Shown here in pieces: positions 12,546-34,345 of a stretch of 64,000 bases of DNA; the stretch's first letter is position 1; each line of letters starts with the position of its first letter. The position numbers and the translations under genes are program-made. The notes beneath the pieces were generated by a model that saw only the letters and a list, made by a program, of their open reading frames with translations, had not been told where the DNA came from and made no database searches. Source of the DNA: Elephas maximus indicus (taxonomy: Eukaryota; Chordata; Mammalia; Proboscidea; Elephantidae); assembly GCF_024166365.1 (NCBI RefSeq), contig NC_064822.1, positions 107,938,823-108,002,822 on the forward strand, in the 5' to 3' direction.

Positions 12546-14496
12546 CGCCATGGATTGAACCGTATGCCCTGAAAATAGTATCAACTTGGTTGGGCCATGA
12601 TTCCCAGTGTTGTGTGGTTGTCCTCCATTTTCTGATTGATGCAATTTTCCTGTTGTTGTTATTGTTAGGTGCCGTCGAGTCAGTTCCGACTCATAGCGAC
12701 CCTATGCACAACAGAACGAAACACTGCCGGCTCCTGCGCCATCCTTACAATCGTTGTTATGTTTGAGCTCATTGTTGCAGCCACTGTGTCAATCCACCTT
12801 GCTGAGGGTCTTCCTCTTTTCCGCTGACCCTGTACTCTGCCAAGCATGATGTCCTTCTCCAGGGACTCATCCCTCCTGACAAAATGTCCAAAGTATGTAA
12901 GACACGGTCTCGCCACCCTTGCCTCTAAGGAGCATTCTGGTCGCACTTCTTCCAAGACAGATTTGTTCGTTCTTTTGGCAGTCCGTGGTATGTTCAATAT
13001 TCTTCCCCAACACCACAATTCAAAGGTGTCAGCTCTTCTTCAGTCCCCTTATTCATTGTCCAGCTTTCACATGCATAGGATGCGATTGAAAACACCATGC
13101 CTTGGGTCAGGCGCACCTTAGTCTTCAGGGTGACATCTTCGTTCTTCAACACTTTGAAGAGGTCCTTTGCAGCAGATTTGCCCGATGCAACGTGTCTTTT
13201 GATTTCTTGACTGGTGCTTTCATGGCTGTTGATTGTGGATCCAAGTAAAATGAAATCCTTGACAACTTCAATGTTTTCTCCATTTATCATGACGTTGCTC
13301 ATTGGTCCAGTTGTGAGGATTTTTGTTTTCTTTATGTTGAGGTGCAATCCATACTGAAAACTGTGGTCTTTGATCTTCATTAGTAAGTGCTTCAAGTCCT
13401 CTTCACTTTCAGCAAGCAAGGTTATGTCATCTACATAATGCAGGTTGTTAATGAGTCTTCCTCCAATCCTGATGTCCCATTTTAATTCATTTAGTCCAGC
13501 TTCTCATGTTATTTGTTCAGCGTACAGATTAAATAGGTATGGTGAAAGAATACAACCCTGATGCACACCTTTCCTGACTTTAAACCAATCAGTATCCCCT
13601 TGTCCTGTCAGAACTACTACCCCTTGATCCACGTAAAGGTTCCGCATGAGCACAATTGAGTGTTCTGGAATTCCCATTCTTCGCAATGTTATCCATAGTT
13701 TGTTATGATCCACACAGTCGAATGCCTTTGCATAGTCAATAAAACACAGGTAAACATCCTTCTGGTATTCTCTGCTTTCAGCCAGGATCCATCTGACATC
13801 AGCAATGATATCCCTGGTTCCATGACCTCTTCTGAAACCAGCCTGAATTTCTGCCAGTTCCCTGTCGATATACTGCTGCAGCCGTTCTTGAATGATCTTC
13901 AGTAAAATTTTGCTTGCGTGTGATATTAACGATATTGTTCTATAATTTCCACATTCGGTTGGATCACCTTTCTTGGGAATAGGCATAAATATGGATCTCT
14001 TCCAGTCAGTTGGCCAGGAAGGTGTCTTCCATATTTCTTGGCAGCAATTTTCCTATGTATTATAAATCCTAATCTCTGCCTGTTGTTGATGAGGCAAGAT
14101 TAGATTATGTTAAAAAGGATTAGGGTGGGAAGTAACACTTTTACCCAGGTCACATCCCTCAACCAATGTAAAAGAAATTTCCCTGGGATGTGGTCTGCAC
14201 CAACTTTTATCTCTCAAAAGGAGCAGAGAGAGGGGACTTCATACCACCAAGAAAGCAGTGTGGGGAGCAAAGCTTGTCCCTTGGACCCAGGTTTCCTGTG
14301 TGCAGAAGCTCCTAGTCTAGGGGAAGATTGATGATAAGGACCTTCCTCTAGATCCGACAGAGACAGAAAGCCTTTGCCTGGAGCTGAAAATTTGAATTTC
14401 TAGCTTACTTTACTCTGAGGAAATAAATTTCTCTTTGTGAAAGCCATCCATTTGTGGTATTTCTGTTACAGCAGCACTAGATAGATAACTAAGACA
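12546..14496 (+). mobile_element. MaLR-like solo LTR fossil, split by an RTE
   Basis: The LTR body starts at CATGGATTGAA, carries AATAAATTTCTC near its 3' end and ends CTAAGACA. A 5-bp flanking duplication, ATATC, lies at 12541-12545 and 14497-14501. Without the RTE (12652-14043) it is about 550 bp, as in unit B (25855-26403, also flanked by ATATC). It is a solo LTR, older than the KRT6 duplication. Confidence 0.78.
12652..14043 (-). mobile_element. RTE (BovB-like) LINE, 5'-truncated, unit A only
   Basis: On the minus strand the element keeps the RT and C-terminal part of the RTE ORF. Frames 13986-13504 hold the RT fingers and palm (ECGNYRTISL, QAGFRRGHGTRD, AKAFDCVDHNKLW, GCILSPYLFNLYAE). 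The catalytic YVDD is read near 13410-13425. The C-terminal part (NIKKTKILTTGP, GSTINSH) is at 13419-12994 and a further frame at 13018-12680. The 3' end finishes with TAACAATAACAACAACA. A perfect 11-bp target-site duplication, GCAATTTTCCT, lies at 12641-12651 and 14044-14054. The endonuclease part is lost by 5' truncation, and several frame breaks make it inactive. Confidence 0.92.
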
Positions 14497-14689
14497 ATAT
14501 CCTACCAGACTTTCCAGCCTGTCATTGGACCTATGGATTTAAAACTTGCCAGCCCCCTACAATCACATGAGCCAATTCCTTAAAAAAAAATCTCTCCCTC
14601 TTTCTCCATTTCTATCTCTATATCTGTCTTCTCTCTATATTTATATCCTATGGGTTCTGTTTATTTGGAGAACCATGACCCATAAAATC

Positions 14690-16480
14690 TATTAAAATCA
14701 TCATTCCTTAAAGAAGTCTAATATCTTCTTCATATTCAAATATCTTTAATTATCTCCAAGATGTCTTTTTGTGGCTGGTTTGCTTGAAGCTATATCGACA
14801 CTAGGTTCACATGTTATATTTGACTGCTATGTCTCTTTAAGGTTCTTTTGTTCTATAACAGACCCTTCCTTTTCTTTTTTATGCCATTGAATAGTACATA
14901 AATTGTTTTATACAGAATGTTTGCATTCTGGATTTGGCAGATTATTTCCTGTGGGTGTCACTTAACTTCTTTCCAATCCATGAAAATTTCCTATATTCCG
15001 GTAGCTAGAGGCTTGATTGGATTAGTTCAATTGTTTCAGGCACATTTATGTCATAGTTCCTGTTATGTCTTCTCTATTGTATCATATCATGAGACACATA
15101 ACATTAGGGATGTTAAGGTTGATCTGGGAATATGAGCATTTTCAGCCTAGTCTCTCAATAATAATGTATACCATAAAATTTTTCTCTGAGATTTTAGAAT
15201 CCATTGGTGATTATTTCTCAGCTTCATTTTTTGTTCTGTTTCTCTAGAGCAACCAGACTGATACATTGTTATAGCCTAGGTAATTTTCCTTGTCAGTTAT
15301 TTTCCTTTCCATTATTCCTCTTTGGCACATAATAAGGTATGTGGCAAGTAGGCTTAGATTTCAGAAGCCAGTCATCACTTACTTGCTGTTGGGGAAGTTC
15401 TGTGAGAAAAGTAAAGAGGCAGTAACGTAAGAGGCTACGCTTGCGGCTGAGGGAATGATTAGGGGTGAACACAGCAAGATATTGATACAGCAGTTTCCAG
15501 AAATACCCTCCGTATATTAGCCGATCCAAGAAAATTTCTCTTGTGATATGAGAGCCAGGGGGCTAGGGGAATCATTGTCCCTCTGGGGGGAAACAAGGAC
15601 TGGTGTGGCCCCAGAACAGTACAAGTTGACAGACCAACCTCATTCTGAGTCCTGAGTATCCTATTACCCATTCATAGAAGTCAAACCAATATAGGTCACA
15701 TGTGAGAGAAGATATGGACCATCCCTTCTGAGCAACACAGACCTGACTGTTCCTAGATCTCCATGGGAGGCCCAGGACTGCTTTAGATTCTTAGAGAGTG
15801 AGGAGAAGGGAATTTCCATTCTTGGCTTGCCTTCACAGTTCAAGAAATGAGAATTTGAATTTTGTGTTTGAGTGTGTTGGGTGCTCAATTTGATCTACTG
15901 TAGTGCTTCCAGTTTTTCCCTGTTGTGAATATTCTTGTGATACACGTCTATGTAAGCACATCTCTCTGCATTTGTACTATTTCCTCAGGATATATTTTTA
16001 GAAGTATAATTCAAAAGTATGCTCATTTTTTAATGCTCTGGGTACATGTTGTCAGGTAAGTTCCTTGGTCAAGAAGGCAATTCTAAGTCAAACATTCTAT
16101 GCATTTTGTCAAATGCTCTTTGCTTTAGTTAGCCAGAAATATGTTTCTCCAACCAGAAATTAAGGGTGAGTGGTAGGACAGGGGATGGCGTGGCCTCAGA
16201 CACCAGTCAGAGGGACCAAGGTGTTGGAATATGGTATGGTAGTAAAAAGAGAGTATACAATGATGGTGGGCCCATTCCTTCCCATTTCACTTGCTAAACA
16301 TTTAGGATGGGATCTGATCTGGGATGGAGCCCTGAGCATCACAATGCCAAGTTGCTGTTTGTTAAACTTTTGTAAGGAGGGAGTGAGGGACACAGGCACT
16401 TGGGGTATCTCTCAAAAATGAGAAAGATTTTGTGAGGGGAAAAATCTTAAGAACCATTGGTACCAAGGCAAAGAAACTGA
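14690..16480. other. Non-coding flank 3' of KRT6 copy 1
   Basis: No gene is supported here. About 14690-15140 looks like an old interspersed repeat that hosted the MLT2 insertion (family uncertain). About 15145-16060 is almost identical to 27060-27990 in unit B. ORFs of 60-78 codons occur but show no known motif. Confidence 0.6.
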
Positions 16481-16506
16481 AACAATGCGATATATAATAA
16501 GTCTGC

Positions 16507-16512
16507 TTTATT
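16507..16512 (-). terminator. Polyadenylation signal of KRT6 copy 1
   Basis: AATAAA on the minus strand, within CCAAATAAAGCAGAC, lies about 535 bases beyond the stop codon. The same signal in the same context is found for copy 2. Confidence 0.85.
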
Positions 16513-17041
16513 TGGCAATGACAAGAGTTCAAAGAGCAGAGAAAACATCACAGAGATACAGACTCTGTACATCATAGGACTTGTCACCTGCGCCTTCACG
16601 GCCACTGCAAGTGAGGATCACAACACTTGTAAGATGGGGAACTCTGGGCCACTGGAAATCAAAGGGAAATTGTCCTGTTCTGGAGTATAATCTAGACTGA
16701 GTTTCTATAATTAACAGTGGCAGAGAGTATCCTCTTGAAATGTTTAGTCTCAGATGCAGGACATTGGTGGCAGAAGATGGATAATTTAGTAAGAAAGTGA
16801 AGCATCGCGTGTGATTAAATTATGATGTAAACTCAGAGGTTGACATTGTATTGGTGAGAAAAGGGAGCTCAGGTGGAGCAGGTATAGGCAGACAGAGGAA
16901 ATGAGGATACTAGGCAACATCAGCTCTAATCTGACAACAAAGAACACAAGAGGTCTGGAGAGAAGAAGCAGCCTGAGGTGGAGACTGTGCCGCTGGCAAC
17001 GGGCCTGAAGCATTGGAGAACCGGAAGCTGGTGGTAGAACT

Positions 17042-22244
<5,203 letters not shown>

Positions 22245-22335
22245 GGTTCTCTAAAGATGAGAAGGTGAGGAAAGTGTGAGAAGCTGTGGTGTGGAGCTGA
22301 CAGGAGGGAAACTCTGAGCAGGGCTTCCCAGCGCA

Positions 22336-22345
22336 CTTTATATAT
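22336..22345 (-). promoter_or_regulatory. TATA box of KRT6 copy 1
   Basis: ATATATAAAG on the minus strand lies about 92 bp upstream of the ATG, implying a 5'UTR of roughly 60-65 nt. The same box is in copy 2. Type II keratin genes are known to have TATA promoters. Confidence 0.85.
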
Positions 22346-22590
22346 GGTGAGAATGGGCTGGGCTCAGCCCTGGAAGGTGAGCTTGCAAGGTGGGAAGGGC
22401 TGAGCTTTACAAAGAGTGAGATCACACCCAGGTTATTAGAAAAGTTATGAAATGTGAGGGTTGCTGTTTTAGTTTCCTTTAGTCAGGGAAAAATTCTCCT
22501 GCCTTCCAGCTTTGACTTGATCACAATACAATAAGACTATTCCCAATTCACTGTAGTCAGGAGTTAGTCACTGTCTCCAGCAAAGGTTGG

Positions 22591-23696
22591 ACATTTTATG
22601 GTCGTGTATCACAATGCACCGAGTGATACTGAGTGATCTCTTCTCCCCGACCTAATCTTTCCTGCCATTTGGGACATTAGAGATCAGATGTAATCCATTG
22701 CATATGCCCCAACAGAAGGATCACTGTGTTCTCAATAAAAGCCAATATTAAGTTAAAAATTTTTCTTTTAATTATTTATTCAGCTGAAAAAGTAGAACAA
22801 CAAAATGAACTCCTATATGCCCACCACCCTCTCTGTATTTTCTATAAACTAGTAGTTAAATCCAGAAGCTAAGGAAGTTTCTCTTATGTATTTACCTTTT
22901 TCCCCATGTAGACATAGTTGAATGTCTACTTATAATATTGAATATTTTTTATTTACACATTTATTCACATATTTAAAATTGAATATGTAACACACATTTA
23001 TGAAACAAAATATGTGCTTCAATTAAGACTATTCCCCAGCCACTCAGTTCCCCTATTTGTAGGAAAGCACTGTTACCGGTTCCTTGTATATCCTTCTAGC
23101 AGCTTTCCTTCTTTATGCCTTTCTGCAGTGTGGGTTCTCTCTCTGTGTATACAATCTCCAGTCTCTCATGTATATTCTCTTTTCCTTATGGTTTCCAATT
23201 ATGCTTGGAAACTGTTTTGTCTTTCATAGTTATATTTTTGCTTGCAGCTCTTTTCACACTCTCCGATCCTCATGTCATATTGCTGGCTTCTCTCAGCCTT
23301 CTTCTGTATGTCCATCATTGGGCATTCAGCAATGTCTAATCCCTTTGTGCTGCTTTTAGTTTGGCCTTTGTTTCTGACATGGCTTCCTTTATTTACTTAT
23401 TTTCTCTGCTTTTTTCCTGAACTCTGCAATCTAATGTTTTATATATTATTGTTTTAGTCTATGGTCCCTTCGTTCTCCTTTGATCTAGAGGTAATTATTT
23501 CATTGAGCTGTTTGTTAATATTTCACAGTGACTTATTTTCTGGTGAGTGTCCTTTTTCTGCCTTTTGTTTTTTCTGTTCCTTTGATTTTTTACCTTGTAG
23601 TATCTTTTGTGGGCCCTAAGATTTTTCCTTACTGGATAGTAATCATCTTTGATTGAGGTAAAGTCCTCCCGGCATAGCCATACGTTGCAGAATGTA
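22591..23696. other. AT-rich spacer between duplicated units
   Basis: No gene is supported. The sequence is T-rich on the plus strand and resembles an old interspersed repeat (for example CTATAAACTAGTAGTTAAATC near 22845), but the family was not resolved. The short ORFs at 23014-23457 are compositional. Confidence 0.5.
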
Positions 23697-23867
23697 TTCT
23701 GAGTTGAATTCTGACTCATAGTGACTCCTTAGGACTGAATAGAGCTGCCCAGAGGGTTTCCAAGGCTGTAAATCTTTATGGAAGCAGACTGTCACATCTT
23801 TCTCCCAAGGAGCGGCTAGTAGTTTAGCAGCGAAGTGCTTAACTTCTGTGCCACCTGGCCCCTGAGG
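23697..23867 (-). mobile_element. AfroSINE, long-body type
   Basis: From the low side it shows the tail remnant (GAATTCTGACTCATAGTGAC), then GGGTTTCCAAGGCTGTAAATC, and a tRNA-type head remnant AGCGAAGTGCTTAACTTCTG with CCACCTGGCCCC. The orientation is minus. Confidence 0.8.
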
Positions 23868-24531
23868 GGAGATATTGGGGCCATATTCCAGGACTGTGTG
23901 AATAATTCTTTTTATCTTTAATCCTAGCCAGTCAATCAAGATCACTGGAGGGTGGTTTACAATTCAGTCTCTTTGCTTTCTTTCTCTTACCGACAAATTG
24001 TGCTGCAAATGAGTCTTATCTCTGCTTCGTTATTCAGCCTTGGCTTCATAGCATCTGGAGGCTTCATGACAAATGGGGTCTTGCCCCCAGCCCACACACC
24101 CTGTTCCCGTTGTTGCAAACAAGGGATTCTTGGGTTTAGACCTGAGGAAGTGCCATTGGCATTGACTTTGCATGAGTTAAATGAGTCAACAGTGCCTGGT
24201 ATGTGGAAAAACCTCAATGTGAGGCTTTGTTTGGTTTTGCTTTGTGCTTACAATGTTGTTTGGTTTTGTTTTGTTGGTTTTTGAGAGTGTTCTTCACTGG
24301 CCTTTTCTTGGATCTGCAGCTGTAAGCATCCCTCTCAGTATTCCTGACCCTTTTGATTATACTTTTCTATTTCTGTGAGTCCTTCTTCTGTTTTTTGGTC
24401 CAGAGATTTTAAGATCTTTTAATTTTGGTGATTGGAGTTTACTTTATGCTTCTTGTTCCCCTTGTTGTTTTTTGGTAATTCCTGAGGAGAAGAGGGAAAT
24501 GCCTCACTTTCCTCCACTAGGTTAAATTTAG

Positions 24532-24700
24532 ATGGTGGTGTAGTGGTTAGGAGCTATGGTTGTTAACCAAAAACGTCAGCAGTTTGAATCCACCAGTTGC
24601 TTCTTGGAAACTCTATCGGGACACTTCTACTCTGCCCTTAGGGGCGCTATGAGTTGGAATCCACTCGATGGCAATGGGTTTGGTTTTTTTTTTTTTTGGT
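24532..24700 (+). mobile_element. AfroSINE
   Basis: The head GATGGTGGTGTAGTGGTTAG, box B-like AGTTTGAATCC and tail ATCCACTCGATGGCAATGGG followed by TTTGG and a T-rich run are readable. It lies about 270 bp outside unit B. Confidence 0.88.
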
Positions 24701-25189
24701 TTTCATTCACATATTCATGCGTAGAATATTGTATTCTTTAAAATATTAAGCTAATAAATTAGCTTATAGATGTTATTTTTTACTCTCACTTAATCAAAAC
24801 AACCTTATTCAATGCAGACATCATTGTTTTTAATGCCTCCACCTCCCTAGAGTAATGTTGTGAGTCATCCGAAGATTTTCTAGAGCACATCATGTTTATA
24901 GTCACGGGTATTTAATCCCAGTATATACTTGAGCTCTCTTCCATATAACAATGTACGTTATTACTTAAATTTTGTGTTATTGAAAGTTTCAAACACATAA
25001 AATCAAAGAGAATTGTATACGAACCTCCATATACCAATCATCTAGTTTAAACAACTTCAACCATTTTAACAGCTTCAACCAATTATATCGAATTCCCCTG
25101 TTCTTCTTCCTTTGTTGGAGTATTTGAAAAGAAATCCAAGCATCAATTTTTTCACTTGCAAATATTGAGTGCATTTGCCTACCTCTGTA

Positions 25190-25392
25190 GAGGTTGCCGC
25201 TGAATTGACTCTGAATAATGGCGACCCCATGTGTGTCCGAGTAGAACTGTGCTCCATATGGTTTTCAATGGCTGATAGTTTTTGATGTAGATCGCCAGAC
25301 CATTGTTCCTGGAAGACTGTGTGTGGATTTGATCCTCCAAATTTTTTGTTAGCAGCTGAGTTTTTCAGTCATTTCTATCACCCAGGGGCTCA
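25190..25392 (-). mobile_element. Diverged AfroSINE, unit B counterpart
   Basis: Same position and orientation as the SINE at 11878-12085. The tail GACTCTGAATAATGGCGACC and head remnant TTAGCAGCTGAGTTTTTCAG are readable. Confidence 0.75.
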
Positions 25393-25453
25393 TTCCGTAT
25401 ATGTGCCTAAGCAATTAATTCTTTAGTCTAACTGCATAACAATATTATATCCG

Positions 25454-26590
25454 TGTGATGCTTAATTTTAGTGTGTCAACTTGGCTAGCCTACGGTAACA
25501 GTTGTTCGGTCAAATAGTCTGGATGTTGCTGTGAAGGTATTTGGTAGATGTGATTAACATTTGCAATTAGTTGACGCTTATAAAGAAGATTGTTGTTGTT
25601 AGTTGCAATGGACACAGTTCCGACTCATGGCAACTTTATACATAACAGAAGAAAATGTTCCCTGGTCCTTCAACACCTTCACGATCGTTGATATCTTTGA
25701 GACTATTGTTGTGACTCTTGTGTTAAACCCTCACATTTTGGTTATCTTTAATAGTGTGGGTGGGCTTTTTTCAATCAGTTAAAGGCCTTACGAGCAAAAA
25801 CTGAGGTTTCTGAGAAGCAAATGTATTTGGCCTCAAGATTGCAACATAGATATCTGTCATGGATTGAATTGTGTCCCCCAAAAATAAGTGTCAACTTGGT
25901 TGGGCCATGATTCCCAGTGTTGTATGGCTGTCCTCCATTTTCTGATTGATGCAATTTTCCTGTGTGTTATAAATCCTAATCTCTGGCTGTTGTTAATGAG
26001 GCAAGATTAGGTCATGTTAAAAAGGATTAGGTGGGATGTAACACTTTTACCCATGTCACATCCCACATACAATGTAAAGGGAGTTTGCCTGGAGTATGGC
26101 CTGCACCACCTTTTATCTCTCAAAAGGAGCAGAGAGAGGTGACCTCATACCACCAAGAAAGCAATGCCAGGAACAAGGACATCCTCTGGACCCAGAGCTC
26201 CTGCAAGAAGAAGCTCCTTGTCTAGGTTAAGATAGGTGAGAAGGACCTTCCTCCAGAGCCAACAGAGAGAGAGAGCATTCGCCTGGACCTGAAGCCCTGA
26301 ATTTGGATTTCTAGCCTACTTTACTGTGAGAAAATAAATTTCTCTTTGTTGAAGCTGTCCACTTGTGATATTTCTGTTATAGCAGCACTAGATAACTAAG
26401 ACAATATCGTACCAGACTTTCCAGCCTCTCATTTGACCTACGGATTTAAAACTTGCAAGCCCCCTATGATCACATGAGCCAATTCTTTAAAACCTATCTC
26501 TCCTTTTTTCTCCTTTTTGTCTCTATATCTATCTTCTCTATATATTTATGTCCTATTAGTTCTGTTTATTTGAAGAACCATGACCAATAC
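25454..26590 (+). mobile_element. MLT2-like (ERVL) LTR fossil, unit B
   Basis: It starts TGTGATGCTTAATTTTAGTG and ends around TTCTGTTTATTTGAAGAACC. An RTE 3' fragment (about 25588-25738) and a MaLR-like solo LTR (25855-26403) lie inside. It is the counterpart of 12143-14686. No coding part is seen. Confidence 0.75.
25855..26403 (+). mobile_element. MaLR-like solo LTR fossil, unit B
   Basis: A complete LTR of about 549 bp starts TGTCATGGATTGAATTGTGT and ends CTAAGACA, with the 5-bp duplication ATATC on both sides (25850-25854, 26404-26408). It shows the uninterrupted state of the site where unit A carries an RTE. Confidence 0.82.
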
Positions 26591-28410
26591 AATCTATTAA
26601 AATTATCATTCCTTAATGAAATCTAATATCTTGTTCATATTCAAATGTCTCTAATTATCTCCAAGATGTCTTTCTGTGGCTGGTTTGCTTGAAGCTATAT
26701 CCACAAGAGGTCACATGTTATACTTGACTGTTATGTGTCTTAAGTTCATTTGTTCTATAACAGACCCTTCCTTTTGTTTTTTTTTATGCCACTGAATAGT
26801 AGATGAATTGTTTTTAATAGAGTGTTTGCATTCTGGATTTGGCTGATTATTTCCTGTTGGTATCATTTAACTGCTTCTATGCCCAATCCAAGAATATTTT
26901 CTATGTTCTGGTAGTTGCATTAGAGACTTGATTAGATTAGTTCAATTGTTTCAGGCACATTTATTTCATAGTTCCTATTATGTCTTCTCTATTGTATCAT
27001 ATCACGAGACACATAATACTAGGGATGTTTGGAGATATGAGCATTTTTCAGCCTAGTCTCTCAATAATAATGTATACCATAAAATTTTTCTCTGAGATTT
27101 TAGAATCCATTGGTGATTATTTCTCAGCTTCATTTTTTGTTCTGTTTCTCTAGAGCAACCAGACTGATACATTGTTATAGCCTAGGTAATTTTCCTTGTC
27201 AGTTATTTTCCTTTCCATTATTCCTCTTTGGCACATAATAATGTATGTGGCAAGTAGGCTTAGATTTCAGAAGCCAGTCATCACTTACTTGCTGTTGGGG
27301 AAGTTCTGTGAGAAAAGTAAAGAGGCAGTAACGTAACAGGCTACGCTTGTGGCTGAGGGAATGATTAGGGGTGAACACAGCAAGATATTGATACGGCAGT
27401 TTCCAGAAATACCCTCCGTATATTAGTCGATCCAAGAAAATTTCTCTTGTGATATGAGAGCCAGGGGGCTGGGGGAATCATTGTCCCTCTGGGGAGAAAC
27501 AAGGACTGGTGTGGCCCCAGAGCAGTACAAGTTGACAGACCAACCTCACTCTGAGTTCTGAGTTTCCTATTACCCATTCATAGAAGTCAAACCAATATAG
27601 GTCACATGTGAGAGAAGATATGGACCACCCCTTCTGAGCAACACAGACCGGACTGTTCCTAGATCTCCATGGGAGGCCCAGGACTGCTTTAGATTCTTAG
27701 AGAGTGAGGAGAAGGGAATTTCCATTCTTGGCTTGCCTTCACAGTTCAAGAAATGAGAATTTGAATTTTGTGTCTGAGTGTGTTGGGTGCTCAATATGAT
27801 CTACTGTAGTGCTTCCAGTTTTTCCCTGTTGTGAATATTCTTGTGATACACATCTATGTAAGCACATCTCTCTGCATTTGTACTATTTCCTCAGGATATA
27901 TTTTTAGAAGTATAATTCAAAAGTATGCTCATTTTTTAATGCTCTGGGTACATGTTGTCAGGTAAGTTTCTTGGTCAGGAAGGCAATTCTAAGTATAAAC
28001 CAAACATTCTATGCTCTTGTCAAATATTCTTTTGATTTGGTTGGCCAGGAATATGTTTCTCCACCTGGAAATTAAGGGTGAGTGGTAGGACAGGGGATGG
28101 CATGGCCTCAGACACCAATCAGAGGGACCAAGGTGCTGGAACATGGTACGGGCAATAAAATGAGAGTGTCCAATGATGGTGGACCAGATCCTTCCCATTT
28201 CACTTGCTAAACATTTAGGATGGGATCTGATATGAGGCGGAACCCTGAGCATCACAATGTCAAATTACTGTTTATTAGACTTTTATAAGGAGGGAGTGAG
28301 GGACATGGGGATTTGGGGTATCTCTCAAAAATGAGAGAGGTTTTGTGAGGTGAAAAATCTTAAGAGCCATTGGTGCCAAGGCAAAGAAACTGAAACAACG
28401 CAATATATTA
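26591..28410. other. Non-coding flank 3' of KRT6 copy 2
   Basis: No gene is supported. It is the counterpart of 14690-16480, with the part 27060-27990 nearly identical to unit A. Confidence 0.6.
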
Positions 28411-28419
28411 TAAGTCTGC

Positions 28420-28425
28420 TTTATT
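28420..28425 (-). terminator. Polyadenylation signal of KRT6 copy 2
   Basis: AATAAA on the minus strand in the same context as copy 1, about 530 bases beyond the stop codon. Confidence 0.85.
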
Positions 28426-28956
28426 TGGCAATGACCAGAGATCAAAGAGCAAAGAAAACATCACAGGGATACAGACTCTGTACATCATAGGGCTTGTCAC
28501 CTGTGCCTCCATGGCCACTGCAAGGGAGGATCACAACACTTGTAAGATGGGGAACTCCTGGGCCACTGGAAATCAAAGGGAAATTGTCCCGTTCTGGAGT
28601 ATAATCTAGACTGAGTTTCTATAATTAACTGTGGCAGAGGGAATTCTGTTGAAGTGTTTAGTCTCAGATGCAGGACATTGGCGGCAAGAGATGGATAATT
28701 TAGAAACAAAGTGAAACATCACATGTGATTAAATTATGATGTAAACTCAGAGGTTGACATTGTGATGGTGTGAAAAGGAAGCTCAGGTGGAGCAGGTATA
28801 GGTAAAGAGAGGAAATGAGGACACTAGGCAACATCAGCTCTAACTCAGACAGCAGAGAAGATGAGAGGCCAGGAGAAGAGAGGCAGCCTGAGGTGGAGGC
28901 TGTGCTGCTGGCAATGGGCCTGAAGCATTGGAGAACCGGAAGCTGGTGGTAGAACT

Positions 28957-34001
<5,045 letters not shown>

Positions 34002-34092
34002 GGTTCTCTAAAGATGAGAAGGTGAGGAAAGTGTGAGGAGCTGTGGTGTGGAGCTGACAGGAGGGAAACTCTGAGCAGGGCTTCCCAGCGCA

Positions 34093-34102
34093 CTTTATAT
34101 AT
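34093..34102 (-). promoter_or_regulatory. TATA box of KRT6 copy 2
   Basis: ATATATAAAG on the minus strand, about 92 bp upstream of the ATG, in a promoter nearly identical to copy 1 for roughly 140 bp upstream of the ATG and diverging beyond. Confidence 0.85.
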
Positions 34103-34345
34103 GGTGAGAATGGGCTGGGCTCAGTCCTGGAAGGTGAGCTTGCAAGTTGGGATGGGCCAAGCTTTACAAATAGTGAGATCACCTCCAGCTTCTAGAAAGA
34201 TATGAAATATGAAGATTGCTTTTTTGGCTTCCTTTAGTCATAGAGAAATTCTCCTGCCTTCCAGCCTTGACTTGATCACAACACAATAAGTTTGGATGCA
34301 AATTTACTGAAGTAATGAGTTAGTCATGTTCTCAAACAAAGGAGA

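Larger units (their letters stand above)
12143..14686 (+). mobile_element. MLT2-like (ERVL) LTR fossil, with later insertions
   Basis: It starts TGTGATGGTTAATTTTGTGTG and ends with the MLT2-type segment AATCACATGAGCCAATTCC followed by an AT-rich tract and GGTTCTGTTTATTTGGAGAACC. Three younger pieces lie inside: an RTE fragment, a MaLR-type LTR, and an RTE within that LTR. The same fossil is in unit B at 25454-26590. It is an old solo LTR with no coding part seen. Confidence 0.75.
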
